32,372 bases of DNA from an uncultured Alistipes sp. (GCA_949285535.1 CASDZP010000020.1:1-32372), one strand, 5' to 3'; shown: positions 8,288 through 17,091, counted from the first letter of the stretch. The notes: a model not told the origin generated them from the sequence alone. Program-made: numbers and translations.

Positions 8288-9265
8288 ATGTACGGAATAG
8301 GAAAACGCATATCGTTGTCCCTTGTGGCGGCAGCGTCTCTTTTTTCGATGACCGCATGTACCAGCGGTGAGACTCACACTTCAGACCATCTCATATCAGC
8401 CGGCTTGGTCATGTATAACCAGAACAATACATGGGATGAAGCCGTGTTTGAAGTCTCTTATGACGAAGGATTGGGTTGCCAGTTGAAGGCGGCATGGTCA
8501 GGAAACAGCGGCTCCATGGTGCAACCGCAATCGTCAATGGTCAGCAGCCTTATCTATAACGGAGCGGAAGTACTCGTTATCAGTCCCGAAGACATTACCG
8601 CCGAAGATTTGAAAAAATACGATGTACCCGTCATTCTGTTCGACGGAAAAGTGGACGGTTTCACCGAAGATTGCTATCTTGGTTTCGACTACACTGACGC
8701 CATCGACAAAAGTGCCACATTCATAAACGACCGTCTGCCTGCGACACCGTGCAAAGTACTCTCTGTTGTGATAAAGACAGACCCGCGCACAAAGAAACGC
8801 GACCAGATGTTGAAAGACAAAATGGCGACACTTAACCCGAACGTGACCGTAGAAACATTGGAACTCGACATGTTCTCCGAAGAGGATAACACCAACAGAC
8901 TTAAATCGGCGGTGATAGACAAGCTGTCGTCAGATACAGATATAGCGGGCGTCTATGCCAACGGTGACGACATACTTTGGTTTATATATGAGGGTCTGGC
9001 AAACTCGGACCAGTCTGTTTCAGAGGCGATATGCAACAGAGTGGGTGCGATTGTCGGTATCGGCGGCAGCATAAAAGCCAATGACGTCATCAAGAACCAT
9101 AAGTTGCCTCATGTTGAGTTCGCAACGGTCGAATGCGACGTAGAGATAGGACGAGAACTGACAAACATCGTCAACAACTATTTGAATTACGGCTCTTTCC
9201 CCTCTTCTGCGGAATGGAGAACAGGCAAGTTCATAGACAAAAACAATGCAGAGGTAAGCGAATAG
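8288..9265 (+). CDS. Periplasmic-binding-protein-like lipoprotein (type I fold)
   Basis: A 325-residue lipoprotein with lipobox SMTAC (Cys 24). The body has the alternating alpha/beta layout of sugar-binding type I periplasmic proteins: first strand ISAGLVMY, a LIYNGAEVLVISPEDI segment corresponding to the 'number of sites the protein assigns to its ligand' strand, VPVILFDG, KVLSVVI, and the second-lobe segment IAGVYANGDDILWFIYEGL typical of the hinge and nucleotide-free ligand lobe. By family it would bind a small ligand such as a sugar in the periplasm. No ABC permease, ATPase, sensor kinase or SusCD pair is adjacent, so its partner is unknown. It is monocistronic with its own terminator. 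Confidence 0.72.
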   Translation: MYGIGKRISLSLVAAASLFSMTACTSGETHTSDHLISAGLVMYNQNNTWDEAVFEVSYDEGLGCQLKAAWSGNSGSMVQPQSSMVSSLIYNGAEVLVISPEDITAEDLKKYDVPVILFDGKVDGFTEDCYLGFDYTDAIDKSATFINDRLPATPCKVLSVVIKTDPRTKKRDQMLKDKMATLNPNVTVETLELDMFSEEDNTNRLKSAVIDKLSSDTDIAGVYANGDDILWFIYEGLANSDQSVSEAICNRVGAIVGIGGSIKANDVIKNHKLPHVEFATVECDVEIGRELTNIVNNYLNYGSFPSSAEWRTGKFIDKNNAEVSE

Positions 9266-9288
9266 CACCGACTGTAACAAATAAAAAG

Positions 9289-9325
9289 CAGAGGCGACGG
9301 ACAATGCTCCGCCGCCTCTGTTTTT
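9289..9325 (+). terminator. Intrinsic terminator of the binding-protein-like gene
   Basis: Stem CAGAGGCG/CGCCTCTG (9289-9296 with 9313-9320), extended inward by CGG/CCG, followed by TTTTTAT. Confidence 0.9.
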
Positions 9326-9487
9326 ATAAGAGAAAGCGATTATGCTGCAAATCGAGAGGAAAACGATTTTTACTATTATTACACACTTATTCAAAATAGT
9401 GTCTAAAAGAGAGGTGGAAGAAAAAGGAACTAATAATCGGAACGCGTTTTATGAAATAAAAATGGTTGCAATCAGATAATTTCTTTG

Positions 9488-9495
9488 TAACTTCG
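9488..9495 (+). promoter_or_regulatory. Possible -7 box of the MATE gene
   Basis: TAACTTCG differs from TAnnTTTG at one position and lies 21 bases upstream of the ATG at 9517; a TTG-containing segment is about 20 bases further upstream. Weak support. Confidence 0.4.
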
Positions 9496-9516
9496 CAGCC
9501 GATAAAAAACGATTAG

Positions 9517-10881
9517 ATGTCATTCAAAACAGGTGTCCGCAAAGAGCTGACAGACCTAACAACACCCATATTCATAGAGATGCTCCTGATAATGATGTTG
9601 GGAGCGATTGACACAGTTATGCTCAGCCGCCACTCCGACAACAGCGTGGCTGCCGTGGGAATGGTAAACCAGATTGTCATGTTCGCCTTTCTGGTTTTCG
9701 AGGTCATAAATTTAGGTACATCGGTGCTGTGTTCCCAATATATCGGAGCGGGACGCAAAAAGAGCGTCGTTCAGGTTGTCGGAGTCTCGCTGCTGGTCAA
9801 TATTTTTCTGGGATTGCTGATAAGCGCGATACTCCACTTCAAGGCATACGACCTGCTCTCTCTCATGGGTCTTCGGGCGGAACTGATGGACGAAGGGCTG
9901 ATTTACATGCAGATAGTCGGCGCGTTCGCCTTCTTTCAGGCGATATCAATGACTCTCTCGGCATCATTGCGAAGCGCCAACAAGGCGTTCTATCCGATGA
10001 TGGTTATCGTTGTGGTCAACATTCTGAACATTATCGGCAACTATTCACTGATTTTCGGTAAATTCGGCATGCCGCAACTGGGTGTGGAGGGCGCCGCAAT
10101 ATCGACAGCCGTGGCGCGAGGTGTCTCCATGGTCATGCTGATAGTGATTCATTTCAAAAAATACATACCTTCATTTCCGCTGGCTTACTTCAAGCCGTTC
10201 CCTTTCTACGAGCTTAAAAACCTGCTTAAGGTGGGACTCCCCGCCGCAGGAGAACAGCTCTCTTACAGCTCTTCGCAGATTGTGATAACCTATCTGATTA
10301 ACAAAACGGGCAATGAGGCGCTCGCCACAAGAACCTACTGTGCCAACATAATAATGTTCGTCTATCTCTTCTCGATGGCGATAGCGCAGGGAGGAGCAAT
10401 CTGCATAGGTCACCTTATCGGTCGGGGCAGACCCTCGGCGGCCTTTCTGTTGGGTAAGTTCGTACTCAAAAGGTCAATGGTCATAGTGATGACAATTTCC
10501 GTGATTGTCGCAATCTTCGGAAAAAACATCATGTCACTGCTCACATCCAACCCCGAAATCATAAGAATGGGAACGATAATCCTGTTCATTGACGTGGTTC
10601 TTGAGGTCGGCAGAACGATAAACATATTCGGAACAAACGCGCTCAGAGGTGCTGGTGACGTGGTCTATTCGTTCTATGTGGGTCTTATCTTCATGTGGGT
10701 GGTATCGGTAGGTTGCAGCTATCTGTTCGGCATATACTTCGGATGGGGCATAATCGGCATGTGGGTGGCGTTCACCCTCGACGAGAGCGTGCGCGGAGTC
10801 ATATACGCGCGCAGGTGGTACAGCCTCAAATGGATGGACAAAGGTTTCATCAAGCGTACCTCAACGGTCGAGATAGGATAG
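9517..10881 (+). CDS. MATE-family multidrug/cation exporter
   Basis: An integral membrane protein of 454 residues, the usual MATE length, with about twelve hydrophobic segments in two related halves. Family signatures include the N-terminal KELTDLTTPIFIEMLLIMML, the IDTVMLSRHSDNSVAAVGM segment after the first helix, and SVLCSQYIGAGRKKSV in the first loop, with the matching NIFGTNALRGAGDVVYSFY and GGAICIGHLIGRGRPS segments in the second half. Such proteins export drugs or metabolites by H+ or Na+ antiport at the inner membrane; substrate cannot be read from sequence. It is followed by panB after 137 bases and a separate promoter, so the two are probably independent units. Confidence 0.93.
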   Translation: MSFKTGVRKELTDLTTPIFIEMLLIMMLGAIDTVMLSRHSDNSVAAVGMVNQIVMFAFLVFEVINLGTSVLCSQYIGAGRKKSVVQVVGVSLLVNIFLGLLISAILHFKAYDLLSLMGLRAELMDEGLIYMQIVGAFAFFQAISMTLSASLRSANKAFYPMMVIVVVNILNIIGNYSLIFGKFGMPQLGVEGAAISTAVARGVSMVMLIVIHFKKYIPSFPLAYFKPFPFYELKNLLKVGLPAAGEQLSYSSSQIVITYLINKTGNEALATRTYCANIIMFVYLFSMAIAQGGAICIGHLIGRGRPSAAFLLGKFVLKRSMVIVMTISVIVAIFGKNIMSLLTSNPEIIRMGTIILFIDVVLEVGRTINIFGTNALRGAGDVVYSFYVGLIFMWVVSVGCSYLFGIYFGWGIIGMWVAFTLDESVRGVIYARRWYSLKWMDKGFIKRTSTVEIG

Positions 10882-10901
10882 TCTCATTTGTCATCGACTT
10901 A

Positions 10902-10933
10902 TTTGCTTTTTTGCGTTTTATCCCCTTACTTTG
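10902..10933 (+). promoter_or_regulatory. Promoter of panB
   Basis: A -33 TTTG (10902-10905), exactly 20 bases, then TTACTTTG (10926-10933), one mismatch to TAnnTTTG. It starts 21 bases after the MATE stop and leaves a leader of about 80 bases before panB. Confidence 0.65.
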
Positions 10934-11018
10934 TATCTTAATAAAGATTTCGGAGGCTCATAACCGGGCACAGATATGTGTCTGACAGCCTCTTTGTACG
11001 CAAACAAAACGGAACAAA

Positions 11019-11831
11019 ATGTCTGTAACACCTAAACTCAGGGCGGTTACCACCCTGCGACTCAAAGAGATGAAAATGGCTGGTGAGAAGATAACCATGC
11101 TCACCGGATACGACTATACTATGGCAAAGATACTCGATGAATCGGGTATAGACGTGATACTTGTCGGCGACTCGGCTGCCAATGTGATGGCGGGTTATGA
11201 AACCACCGTGCCGATGACCCTCGACAGCATGATTTATCACGGCAGAGCCGTTGCCAGAGGTGTAAACCGCGCTCTCGTGGTTGTCGATTTGCCTTTCGGT
11301 ACCTATCAGGGCGACAGCCGTCTGGCGCTCCAGTCCGCTGTCAGGATAATGAAAGAGACGGAAGCCGACGCGGTAAAAATCGAGGGCGGCGCGGAGATAA
11401 TAGAGTCTGTGGAACGCATACTCACGGCGGGAATCCCCGTCATGGGACACCTCGGACTGACACCGCAGTCAATAAACAAATACGGAACATACGCCGTCCG
11501 TGCAAAAGAGGATGCGGAGGCTCAAAAACTCCTCTCCGACGCCAAACTGCTCGAAGAGGCAGGCTGTTTCGCCGTAGTTCTGGAGAAAATTCCAGCCGCG
11601 CTCGGACGACAGGTCGCATCTGAGCTCGCAATACCCGTGATAGGCATCGGTGCGGGCGATGTTGACGGTCAGGTACTCGTCTCTTACGACATGCTCGGCA
11701 TAACGGGCGAATTTTCGCCCCGTTTCCTGCGCCGATACGACGACTTGCGCTCAAGAATGAGCAACGCCTTCAAGCAATATATAGAGGATGTGAAAAGCGG
11801 CGACTTCCCCGCCGAAAGTGAGCGTTACTAA
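11019..11831 (+). CDS. panB: 3-methyl-2-oxobutanoate hydroxymethyltransferase
   Basis: First committed step of pantothenate synthesis: transfers a hydroxymethyl group from methylenetetrahydrofolate to alpha-ketoisovalerate, giving ketopantoate. The 270 residues match the family length. The TIM-barrel motifs are present: [40 protein letters not shown] with metal ligand D51, [11 protein letters not shown] with D90, AVKIEGG with K120, GHLGLTPQS, and VLEKIP with the catalytic E189. The usual GDSLGMVVLGY motif is altered to [11 protein letters not shown] but keeps the ligand aspartate. The stop (TAA 11829-11831) overlaps by one base the ATG of the next gene, so the two are translationally coupled. 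No panC or panD is next to it. Confidence 0.95.
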   Translation: MSVTPKLRAVTTLRLKEMKMAGEKITMLTGYDYTMAKILDESGIDVILVGDSAANVMAGYETTVPMTLDSMIYHGRAVARGVNRALVVVDLPFGTYQGDSRLALQSAVRIMKETEADAVKIEGGAEIIESVERILTAGIPVMGHLGLTPQSINKYGTYAVRAKEDAEAQKLLSDAKLLEEAGCFAVVLEKIPAALGRQVASELAIPVIGIGAGDVDGQVLVSYDMLGITGEFSPRFLRRYDDLRSRMSNAFKQYIEDVKSGDFPAESERY

Positions 11832-12373
11832 TGGCGGGCGTTAAGAAGAGCAGCTCCGAACTTGGACGCATGAGCGCACAGGAGTACGCCTCTACATCGC
11901 GTTCGTCGGTCATTCTTGTGGTCGATTCGGTACGAAGTCTCCATAACGTCGGCTCGATGTTCAGAACGGCGGACGCCTTCGACGTTGAGGCGATATGGCT
12001 ATGCGGAATATCGGCTACGCCGCCGAACAAAGAGATTCACAAGACGGCTCTCGGTGCGGAACTGAATGTTAAATGGAGATATTTCGAACGGTGTACCGAC
12101 GCTCTCAAAGAGCTTGAGAAAGAGGGTTACCGAATCTATTGCGTCGAACAGACCGTCGATTCTGTCATGGTCGGCGACTTTGAAGTCGATACCGACGCCA
12201 AATATGCACTTGTCGTCGGCAACGAGGTTGACGGCGTGTCGGACGAGGTTGTGGAGATGTGCATGGGAGCCATAGAGATACCGCAGAGCGGCACAAAACA
12301 CTCGCTCAACGTGTCAGTGGCGGCGGCGGTCGTGTTATGGCGATTCTATGAAGCCTTCAGAAAAAGAGGATGA
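11831..12373 (+). CDS. SpoU/TrmH-family RNA 2'-O-methyltransferase
   Basis: A SAM-dependent SPOUT methyltransferase of 180 residues that should methylate a ribose 2'-OH in tRNA or rRNA. The three SpoU motifs are in order: motif 1 LHNVGSMFRTADAF with the catalytic-type arginine, motif 2 YALVVGNEVDGVSDEV, and motif 3 IEIPQSGTKHSLNVSVAAAV, which form the trefoil knot and SAM site. It lacks an N-terminal RNA-binding extension, so it belongs among the short TrmL/TrmH-like members; the exact target is open. The ATG overlaps the panB stop (TAATG). The helicase gene follows after 43 bases on the same strand, so panB, this gene and the helicase probably share a transcript. Confidence 0.9.
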   Translation: MAGVKKSSSELGRMSAQEYASTSRSSVILVVDSVRSLHNVGSMFRTADAFDVEAIWLCGISATPPNKEIHKTALGAELNVKWRYFERCTDALKELEKEGYRIYCVEQTVDSVMVGDFEVDTDAKYALVVGNEVDGVSDEVVEMCMGAIEIPQSGTKHSLNVSVAAAVVLWRFYEAFRKRG

Positions 12374-12416
12374 CGGCACTCCTTTCTGACCGAACAAAAA
12401 GAAGACGAGAGTAGAG

Positions 12417-15400
12417 ATGGAAATCAATCCTGAATTCGAGCAGGCATACGATTTGATTGAGAATACCGGTGTCAATATCTTTTTGACAGGTAAGGCGGGG
12501 ACGGGCAAGACAACCTTCCTCCGCTCTCTCGCATCGAGGTCTGCCAAAACAATGGTGATTGTCGCGCCGACGGGTGTGGCAGCCCTGAATGCGGGAGGCG
12601 TAACCATACACTCGTTCTTTCAGCTGTCGCTCGGTCCCTATACCCCTTTCTCTGCCTCCGGGCGCGACCGCAAACGCGAGTTCTCGCTCCGAAAAGAGAA
12701 GGTACGCATAATAAAGAGTCTGCAACTGCTTGTCATCGACGAGATAAGTATGGTACGCAGCGACGTTCTCGACGCCGTCAGCGACACGCTGTGCCGTTAT
12801 CGCCGCTCACAGGCTCCGTTCGGAGGGGTGCAACTGCTCATGATAGGCGACATGCAACAGCTGTCGCCCGTCGTCAAGGAGGGAGAGAAAGAGATTCTCT
12901 CGCGCTTCTACAAAAGTCCCTACTTTTTTGACAGTCTCGCACTCAAAAAGAGCTTCTTCACGGTCATCGAGCTGACCAAGATATATCGTCAGAGCGACAA
13001 ACACTTCACGGACATACTCAATTCCGTCCGCAGCGGCGTGGTTGACAGAGCCATGCTCGCCTCGATAAACGAACGTTTCATTCCCGACTTCGACCCGCCG
13101 TCAGAGTCGGGCTACATCACGCTCACCACCCATAACAACACGATGCAGAGCATCAATGACCGCAAGCTGAAAGCGCTGGCGGGCGAAGAGTATGTCTATC
13201 AGGCGGCGGTCGGTGACGATTTCCCCGAAATGATATACCCGACGGAATACAAACTGCGGTTGAAAGTTGGAGCGCAAGTCATGTTCGTGCGCAACGACTC
13301 GTCGGCTGAACGCCGTTTCTATAACGGCAAGCTCGGTGTTGTCACCCGCCTGACAAGCGACACCATAGAGGTGGTGTGCAAAGGGGAGACGGAGCCGATA
13401 AATGTTGACAGAGAGCGTTGGGAGAATATCAGATACACCGTTGACGAGGAGTCACAACAGGTCACATCGACCGTGGCTGGCTATTTCATCCAGTTCCCGT
13501 TGAGGACGGCGTGGGCAATCACCATACATAAAAGTCAGGGTCTGACATTCGACAAGGCGATTATCGACGCGAGCGGCGCTTTCGCTCACGGTCAGGTCTA
13601 TGTGGCGTTGAGCCGATGCAGGACATTGCAGGGATTGGTGCTCAGCTCGCCGATAAGACCCGCCTCTTTCATAAACTCACCCGAAGTAGCCTCTTTCAAC
13701 GCCGACATGGCGGAGCGACATCCAGAACCGACAATGGTCGCCGAACTGAAAAAGAGGTTCTATACAGACTCTGTCTGCGAGATGTTCGACTTCAAGGCGA
13801 TAAGACAATCGCTGCTCACGGTCACCCGACTGTTCGACACCTCTCTCGCGCGCGTCTATCCGTCGCACCGCGACAATGCCGACAAGTTGTCGAGGGAGCT
13901 CGAAGATTCACTTTTCGTGGTCACGGAGAAGTTTAAGGTACAGTTGCAGAACATGATTGCCACTTCCGAGAACTACGCCTGCGACCCGCTCATCGCCCAG
14001 CGCATATTGAGAGGCACGACATATATGCTGCCGCTGGTCGAACGGCTGTTGGAGGCGAGTGACGAGTGGAGCAATCTGGTCGTGGATAACAGCGAACTCA
14101 ACAAGGTGTTCAAAAACAATGTCGAGTCACTGTTCTTCGGTTCGCGCGCAAAAAAAATATATATGTTGCGTCTGGGCGGCTCTTTCACCGTCGAAACATG
14201 GCTGCGTTGCAAAAGCAAAGTCGAACTCGGAACGGGAGCACAGTCGGAAAAACGTCAATCCAAGAAAAGCAACGCCGTCAATGTCGCCTACCTCAAGGAG
14301 GTCGCGCCTCTATATGCCAAACTTGAGACGTGGAAAAACGCCAAGGCAAGAGACATGGGCGTAACTCCCAGCAAGATAGCCTCACAAAAAGTCATTCTGG
14401 AGATATGCGAAAAGCTGCCCAGAAGCAGGTCGGAACTGTCCAAAATAAGCGGTGTCGGAAAGAAATTCATGGAGTGCAACGGGTTGGAAGTGCTTGAAAT
14501 GGTACTTGACTTTGTCTTCAAAAGAGATATATCCGCACCGAAAGAGGAATACACCGAATCGGAACGAAAAATACGGGAGAAAAAAGGAATCCGTATAGAG
14601 TCGGCGTTACATTTCGAGATGTCACCGTCAAAGAGAGACAAGGACACAGAAACGACAGGTGCGACAGATGCAGCCGATTCAACAGACACGACGAATGTAA
14701 CCGATTTAACGGATACGACTGATACAGCAGACATAACCGATACAATAAAATCAACCGATACAGCAAGTTCAACCGATTCGACAATCGAGACAATCGAGGG
14801 AATCGAGGGAATCGAGACAATCGAGACAACAACGGCATACGCCACCTCGACTGAAACATCAACCGAGACCTCGGCTGAGGCATCGGCTGAAACATCCGTA
14901 TTAACATCCACAACGGAGGTACATCATTCAGACGCATCGACCACCACAGCCGCATCAACAGCATCGACCGAACATGTCAGAACATCATCGGCTGACAACG
15001 TGGTAATCGACACATCCGCAATCGACGACCTCGGTTTCGACGAACCTGAAACGGGATACTATTACGGAAATCATACTAAAGACAACACAAGCCACATTGA
15101 TAATTCAGACGCACGCGGATACGGATACAACGTCATTGACGGCGCAAACGATAGCAATGACAGAAAATCAGACAATGGCGACAATGATGTAAACCTCGGG
15201 GAGTTCACCGCCACCGAACTGAACATCATGGAAGCGGAAAAGATGCTTCGGGAGTTATCGTTCGAGGCGGAAGAACCACAAGAGGTAAAAAAGAGAGGTC
15301 GCAAAAAGAAAGAGAAAACCGAAGAGTCAGAGCCTGCGGTACCTAAAAAACGCTCCGAGGAGATTTCGATAGAGATGTTCAAGAGCGGCAAGACGATAAA

Positions 15401-15680
15401 AGAGATTGCACAGGAAAGAAATCTTGTCGAAGGTACCATTGCTGGACATTTTATCAAAGGGATAGCCTCCGGTGAGCTTGATGTATATTCGCTTCTCGAC
15501 AAGCCGATTGTGGATGAGATAATGTCAGCCCTCAACACCGTGGAGTTTCAATCGCTCACGGAGATATACGAACACTTCAACGAGCGTTACAGTTTTAACG
15601 AAATAAAATATGTAACCACATACAGACGCAGACTCTCTGAAATCGACGACACGCAAAAGCAATCCGCCGAAGGAGAGTAA
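12417..15680 (+). CDS. PIF1-like helicase with HRDC, Thr/Asp/Glu-rich linker and HTH_40 domain
   Basis: A 1087-residue superfamily 1 DNA helicase. N-terminal motor: Walker A GKAGTGKT (25-32), Walker B VIDE (106-109), LMIGDMQQLSPV, and the late motifs TAWAITIHKSQGLTFDKAI (~364) and QVYVALSRCRTLQGL, which are those of PIF1/RecD2-like enzymes. Residues ~625-695 form an HRDC nucleic-acid-binding domain (LYAKLETWKNAKA, LPRSRSELSKISGVG). Residues ~745-860 are a low-complexity stretch of Thr, Asp, Ser, Glu and Ala, presumably a flexible linker. The C-terminus has a basic RGRKKKEK patch and a helix-turn-helix of the HTH_40 type (FKSGKTIKEIAQERNLVEGTIAGHF). A role in genome maintenance (G-quadruplex, replication or repair) is inference from PIF1 relatives. 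It ends the panB-led gene row. Confidence 0.93.
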   Translation: MEINPEFEQAYDLIENTGVNIFLTGKAGTGKTTFLRSLASRSAKTMVIVAPTGVAALNAGGVTIHSFFQLSLGPYTPFSASGRDRKREFSLRKEKVRIIKSLQLLVIDEISMVRSDVLDAVSDTLCRYRRSQAPFGGVQLLMIGDMQQLSPVVKEGEKEILSRFYKSPYFFDSLALKKSFFTVIELTKIYRQSDKHFTDILNSVRSGVVDRAMLASINERFIPDFDPPSESGYITLTTHNNTMQSINDRKLKALAGEEYVYQAAVGDDFPEMIYPTEYKLRLKVGAQVMFVRNDSSAERRFYNGKLGVVTRLTSDTIEVVCKGETEPINVDRERWENIRYTVDEESQQVTSTVAGYFIQFPLRTAWAITIHKSQGLTFDKAIIDASGAFAHGQVYVALSRCRTLQGLVLSSPIRPASFINSPEVASFNADMAERHPEPTMVAELKKRFYTDSVCEMFDFKAIRQSLLTVTRLFDTSLARVYPSHRDNADKLSRELEDSLFVVTEKFKVQLQNMIATSENYACDPLIAQRILRGTTYMLPLVERLLEASDEWSNLVVDNSELNKVFKNNVESLFFGSRAKKIYMLRLGGSFTVETWLRCKSKVELGTGAQSEKRQSKKSNAVNVAYLKEVAPLYAKLETWKNAKARDMGVTPSKIASQKVILEICEKLPRSRSELSKISGVGKKFMECNGLEVLEMVLDFVFKRDISAPKEEYTESERKIREKKGIRIESALHFEMSPSKRDKDTETTGATDAADSTDTTNVTDLTDTTDTADITDTIKSTDTASSTDSTIETIEGIEGIETIETTTAYATSTETSTETSAEASAETSVLTSTTEVHHSDASTTTAASTASTEHVRTSSADNVVIDTSAIDDLGFDEPETGYYYGNHTKDNTSHIDNSDARGYGYNVIDGANDSNDRKSDNGDNDVNLGEFTATELNIMEAEKMLRELSFEAEEPQEVKKRGRKKKEKTEESEPAVPKKRSEEISIEMFKSGKTIKEIAQERNLVEGTIAGHFIKGIASGELDVYSLLDKPIVDEIMSALNTVEFQSLTEIYEHFNERYSFNEIKYVTTYRRRLSEIDDTQKQSAEGE
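14650..14995 (+). repeat. In-frame degenerate repeats in the helicase linker
   Basis: Short repeats of ACNGAT-like and TCGACN-like units encode runs of T-D-T/S-T-D. Within it, five 9-bp units of the form (AC/GG)AATCGAG (about 14781-14827) encode IET/IEG repeats. Unit lengths are multiples of three, so copy number changes would keep the frame. Confidence 0.75.
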
Positions 15681-15740
15681 CCGTCCGTCTCTCTTGTATA
15701 AAAATCCGTTGTCTGTCGTTGTAAAGAATCGCTGTTTTTC

Positions 15741-15748
15741 TATATTTG
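15741..15748 (+). promoter_or_regulatory. -7 box of oxyR
   Basis: TATATTTG followed by CA, 37 bases upstream of the oxyR ATG; a TTG lies about 20 bases further upstream. Confidence 0.65.
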
Positions 15749-15785
15749 CACAAGAGAACAGAAACAACAAGCAAAACCGACTACC

Positions 15786-16712
15786 ATGACACTGCAACAG
15801 CTCGAATATGTCTTAGCCGTTGACAAATTCCGTCACTTTGCCAAGGCGGCGGAGTATTGTTGCGTCACGCAACCCACCCTCAGCGCAATGATTCAGAAGC
15901 TCGAAGAGGAGCTGGGCGCAGTTATCTTCGACAGAGCGTCAAAACCCATATCGCCCACGCCCGCAGGTGTAAAAATCATCGAACAGGCTCGCATAATCAG
16001 CTCGCAGACCGAGCGTCTCAAACATCTTGTCGAGGAGGAGACGGGTTCACTCCGCGGTTCGTTTCGTCTGGCGATGCTTCCGACGATAGCACCCTATCTG
16101 CTTCCCCGTTTCTATCCCCGTTTCGTCGATGCCAACCGTGAACTCGACATAAAGGTGAGCGAGATGCAGACGGCACGATGCAAGGAGGCGTTGCTCTCGG
16201 GTGAGATAGACGCGGCGATTATCGCAAGCGACCCCGAACATCCGTTGTTGCACGGCGACACGCTCTTTTATGAACGTTTCTTTGTCTATATATCACGGGA
16301 GGAACCGCTGTTCGACCATAAGGTCATCAAGCCGTCGGACATCACGGGACGCCGTCTATGGCTGTTGGACGAGGGGCACTGCTTCCGTGACCAGCTGATA
16401 AAGTTCTGCTCGCTCGAGGCGGTCAAACTCAACCAGAGAGCCTATCGTCTGGGCAGTCTCGAGACCTTTATGCGCATGGTGGAGGGCGGCGACGGAATCA
16501 CATTCATACCCGAACTGTCGGTGGCGCAACTCTCTGAAGAGCAAAAATCGCTTGTCAGACCATTCTCACTCCCCCACCCCACCCGCAGAATTGTGATGGT
16601 GACACGCACCGACTTCATACGTCGCAAAATACTCGAACTGCTCACGGCTGCAATAGTCGAATCCGTTCCAAAAGAGATGCGGACACCGTTACCCTCTTGC
16701 TATATCGTCTAA
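15786..16712 (+). CDS. oxyR: LysR-family hydrogen peroxide sensor OxyR
   Basis: A 308-residue LysR-type transcription activator that senses peroxide by a disulfide switch. The N-terminal winged helix-turn-helix starts MTLQQLEYVLAVDKFRHFAKAA and continues CCVTQPTLSAMIQKLEEELG, with the FDR turn. In the regulatory domain, DEGHCFRDQLIKFC places two cysteines at 199 and 208, the same numbers and the same eight-residue spacing as the redox pair of E. coli OxyR. This, with ahpC and ahpF downstream, makes the assignment firm. It has its own promoter and terminator, so it is not in the ahp transcript. There are also two adjacent cysteines (25-26) in the HTH, which are not part of the known switch. 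Confidence 0.95.
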   Translation: MTLQQLEYVLAVDKFRHFAKAAEYCCVTQPTLSAMIQKLEEELGAVIFDRASKPISPTPAGVKIIEQARIISSQTERLKHLVEEETGSLRGSFRLAMLPTIAPYLLPRFYPRFVDANRELDIKVSEMQTARCKEALLSGEIDAAIIASDPEHPLLHGDTLFYERFFVYISREEPLFDHKVIKPSDITGRRLWLLDEGHCFRDQLIKFCSLEAVKLNQRAYRLGSLETFMRMVEGGDGITFIPELSVAQLSEEQKSLVRPFSLPHPTRRIVMVTRTDFIRRKILELLTAAIVESVPKEMRTPLPSCYIV

Positions 16713-16769
16713 AGACAAAAACAATCCGCACCGAGGCACAAAATCATTCGTCATAAGACAAAAAACACA

Positions 16770-16810
16770 CCCCGAAAAAGAGAATATACACATTTCTTTT
16801 TCGGGGTTTT
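16770..16810 (+). terminator. Intrinsic terminator of oxyR
   Basis: An 11-bp perfect stem CCCCGAAAAAG/CTTTTTCGGGG (16770-16780 with 16796-16806) followed by TTTT. Confidence 0.85.
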
Positions 16811-16853
16811 CAGCATCATAACATACTGAACACAAACACATTTACCTCTATCA

Positions 16854-16889
16854 ATAGGTAATATCTATATGTCGATAGAACCTTTCAAT
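16854..16889 (+). promoter_or_regulatory. Candidate OxyR operator upstream of ahpC
   Basis: ATAG (16854-16857), 7 bases, CTAT (16865-16868) fits the E. coli OxyR half-site ATAGntnnnanCTAT at every fixed position. A third ATAG follows at 16875-16878 and a CAAT at 16886-16889, one base closer than the full 37-bp consensus. The site is roughly 60-80 bases upstream of the predicted ahpC start of transcription, a usual place for an activator. That Bacteroidales OxyR reads the same motif is an inference. Confidence 0.55.
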
Positions 16890-16921
16890 CGTATTTCTTG
16901 CGATAAAAAATTTTTCAATCA

Positions 16922-16929
16922 TATTTTTG
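16922..16929 (+). promoter_or_regulatory. Probable -7 box of ahpC
   Basis: TATTTTTG matches TAnnTTTG; a CTTG about 21 bases upstream could serve as -33. It would give an ahpC leader of roughly 220 bases. Confidence 0.55.
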
Positions 16930-16974
16930 TATCGAAAGCAAAAGCGACAACGGGTCGAAAGCCGATATAGTAAT

Positions 16975-17037
16975 ATGGTTTCAAGGCATGACGGCAAATG
17001 GCACGAATGTTGCGAATGTAAAAGATGTCTCTCCTGA
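16975..17037 (+). CDS. Cysteine-rich 20-codon upstream ORF in the ahpC leader (putative)
   Basis: ATG at 16975 opens a frame reading MVSRHDGKWHECCECKRCLS and then TGA (17035-17037). Four of twenty residues are cysteine, arranged CC-x-C-x-x-C, with two histidines. It begins about 40 bases after the predicted transcription start and its last codons overlap the 5' strand of an inverted repeat in the leader. Translation is not demonstrated; Bacteroidales lack a strong Shine-Dalgarno signal, so none is expected. It could be a leader peptide that senses cysteine or thiol state by ribosome stalling, a small metal-binding peptide, or chance. Confidence 0.35.
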   Translation: MVSRHDGKWHECCECKRCLS

Positions 17038-17091
17038 AAACAGAAATCAGGATAAACCGATTTCGCAGAACAACCGAAACAGAGAGACATC
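17024..17091 (+). ncRNA. Structured leader element upstream of ahpC (putative)
   Basis: A 10-bp perfect outer stem GATGTCTCTC/GAGAGACATC (17024-17033 with 17082-17091) encloses two smaller stems, CCTGA/TCAGG (17033-17037 with 17047-17051) and TTTCG/CGAAA (17061-17065 with 17075-17079), a three-way-junction layout (one C can pair in either of the first two stems). No T run follows, so it is not a terminator. It lies 67 bases before the ahpC ATG. Confidence 0.45.

Noticed and set aside
14288..14911. 207-codon open frame on the minus strand rich in Val and Ser
   Set aside because: Mirror of the Thr/Asp repeats in the helicase linker; no start signal or family.
17024..17091. Transcription terminator in the ahpC leader
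   Set aside because: The inverted repeat is followed by A-rich, not T-rich, sequence on the plus strand.
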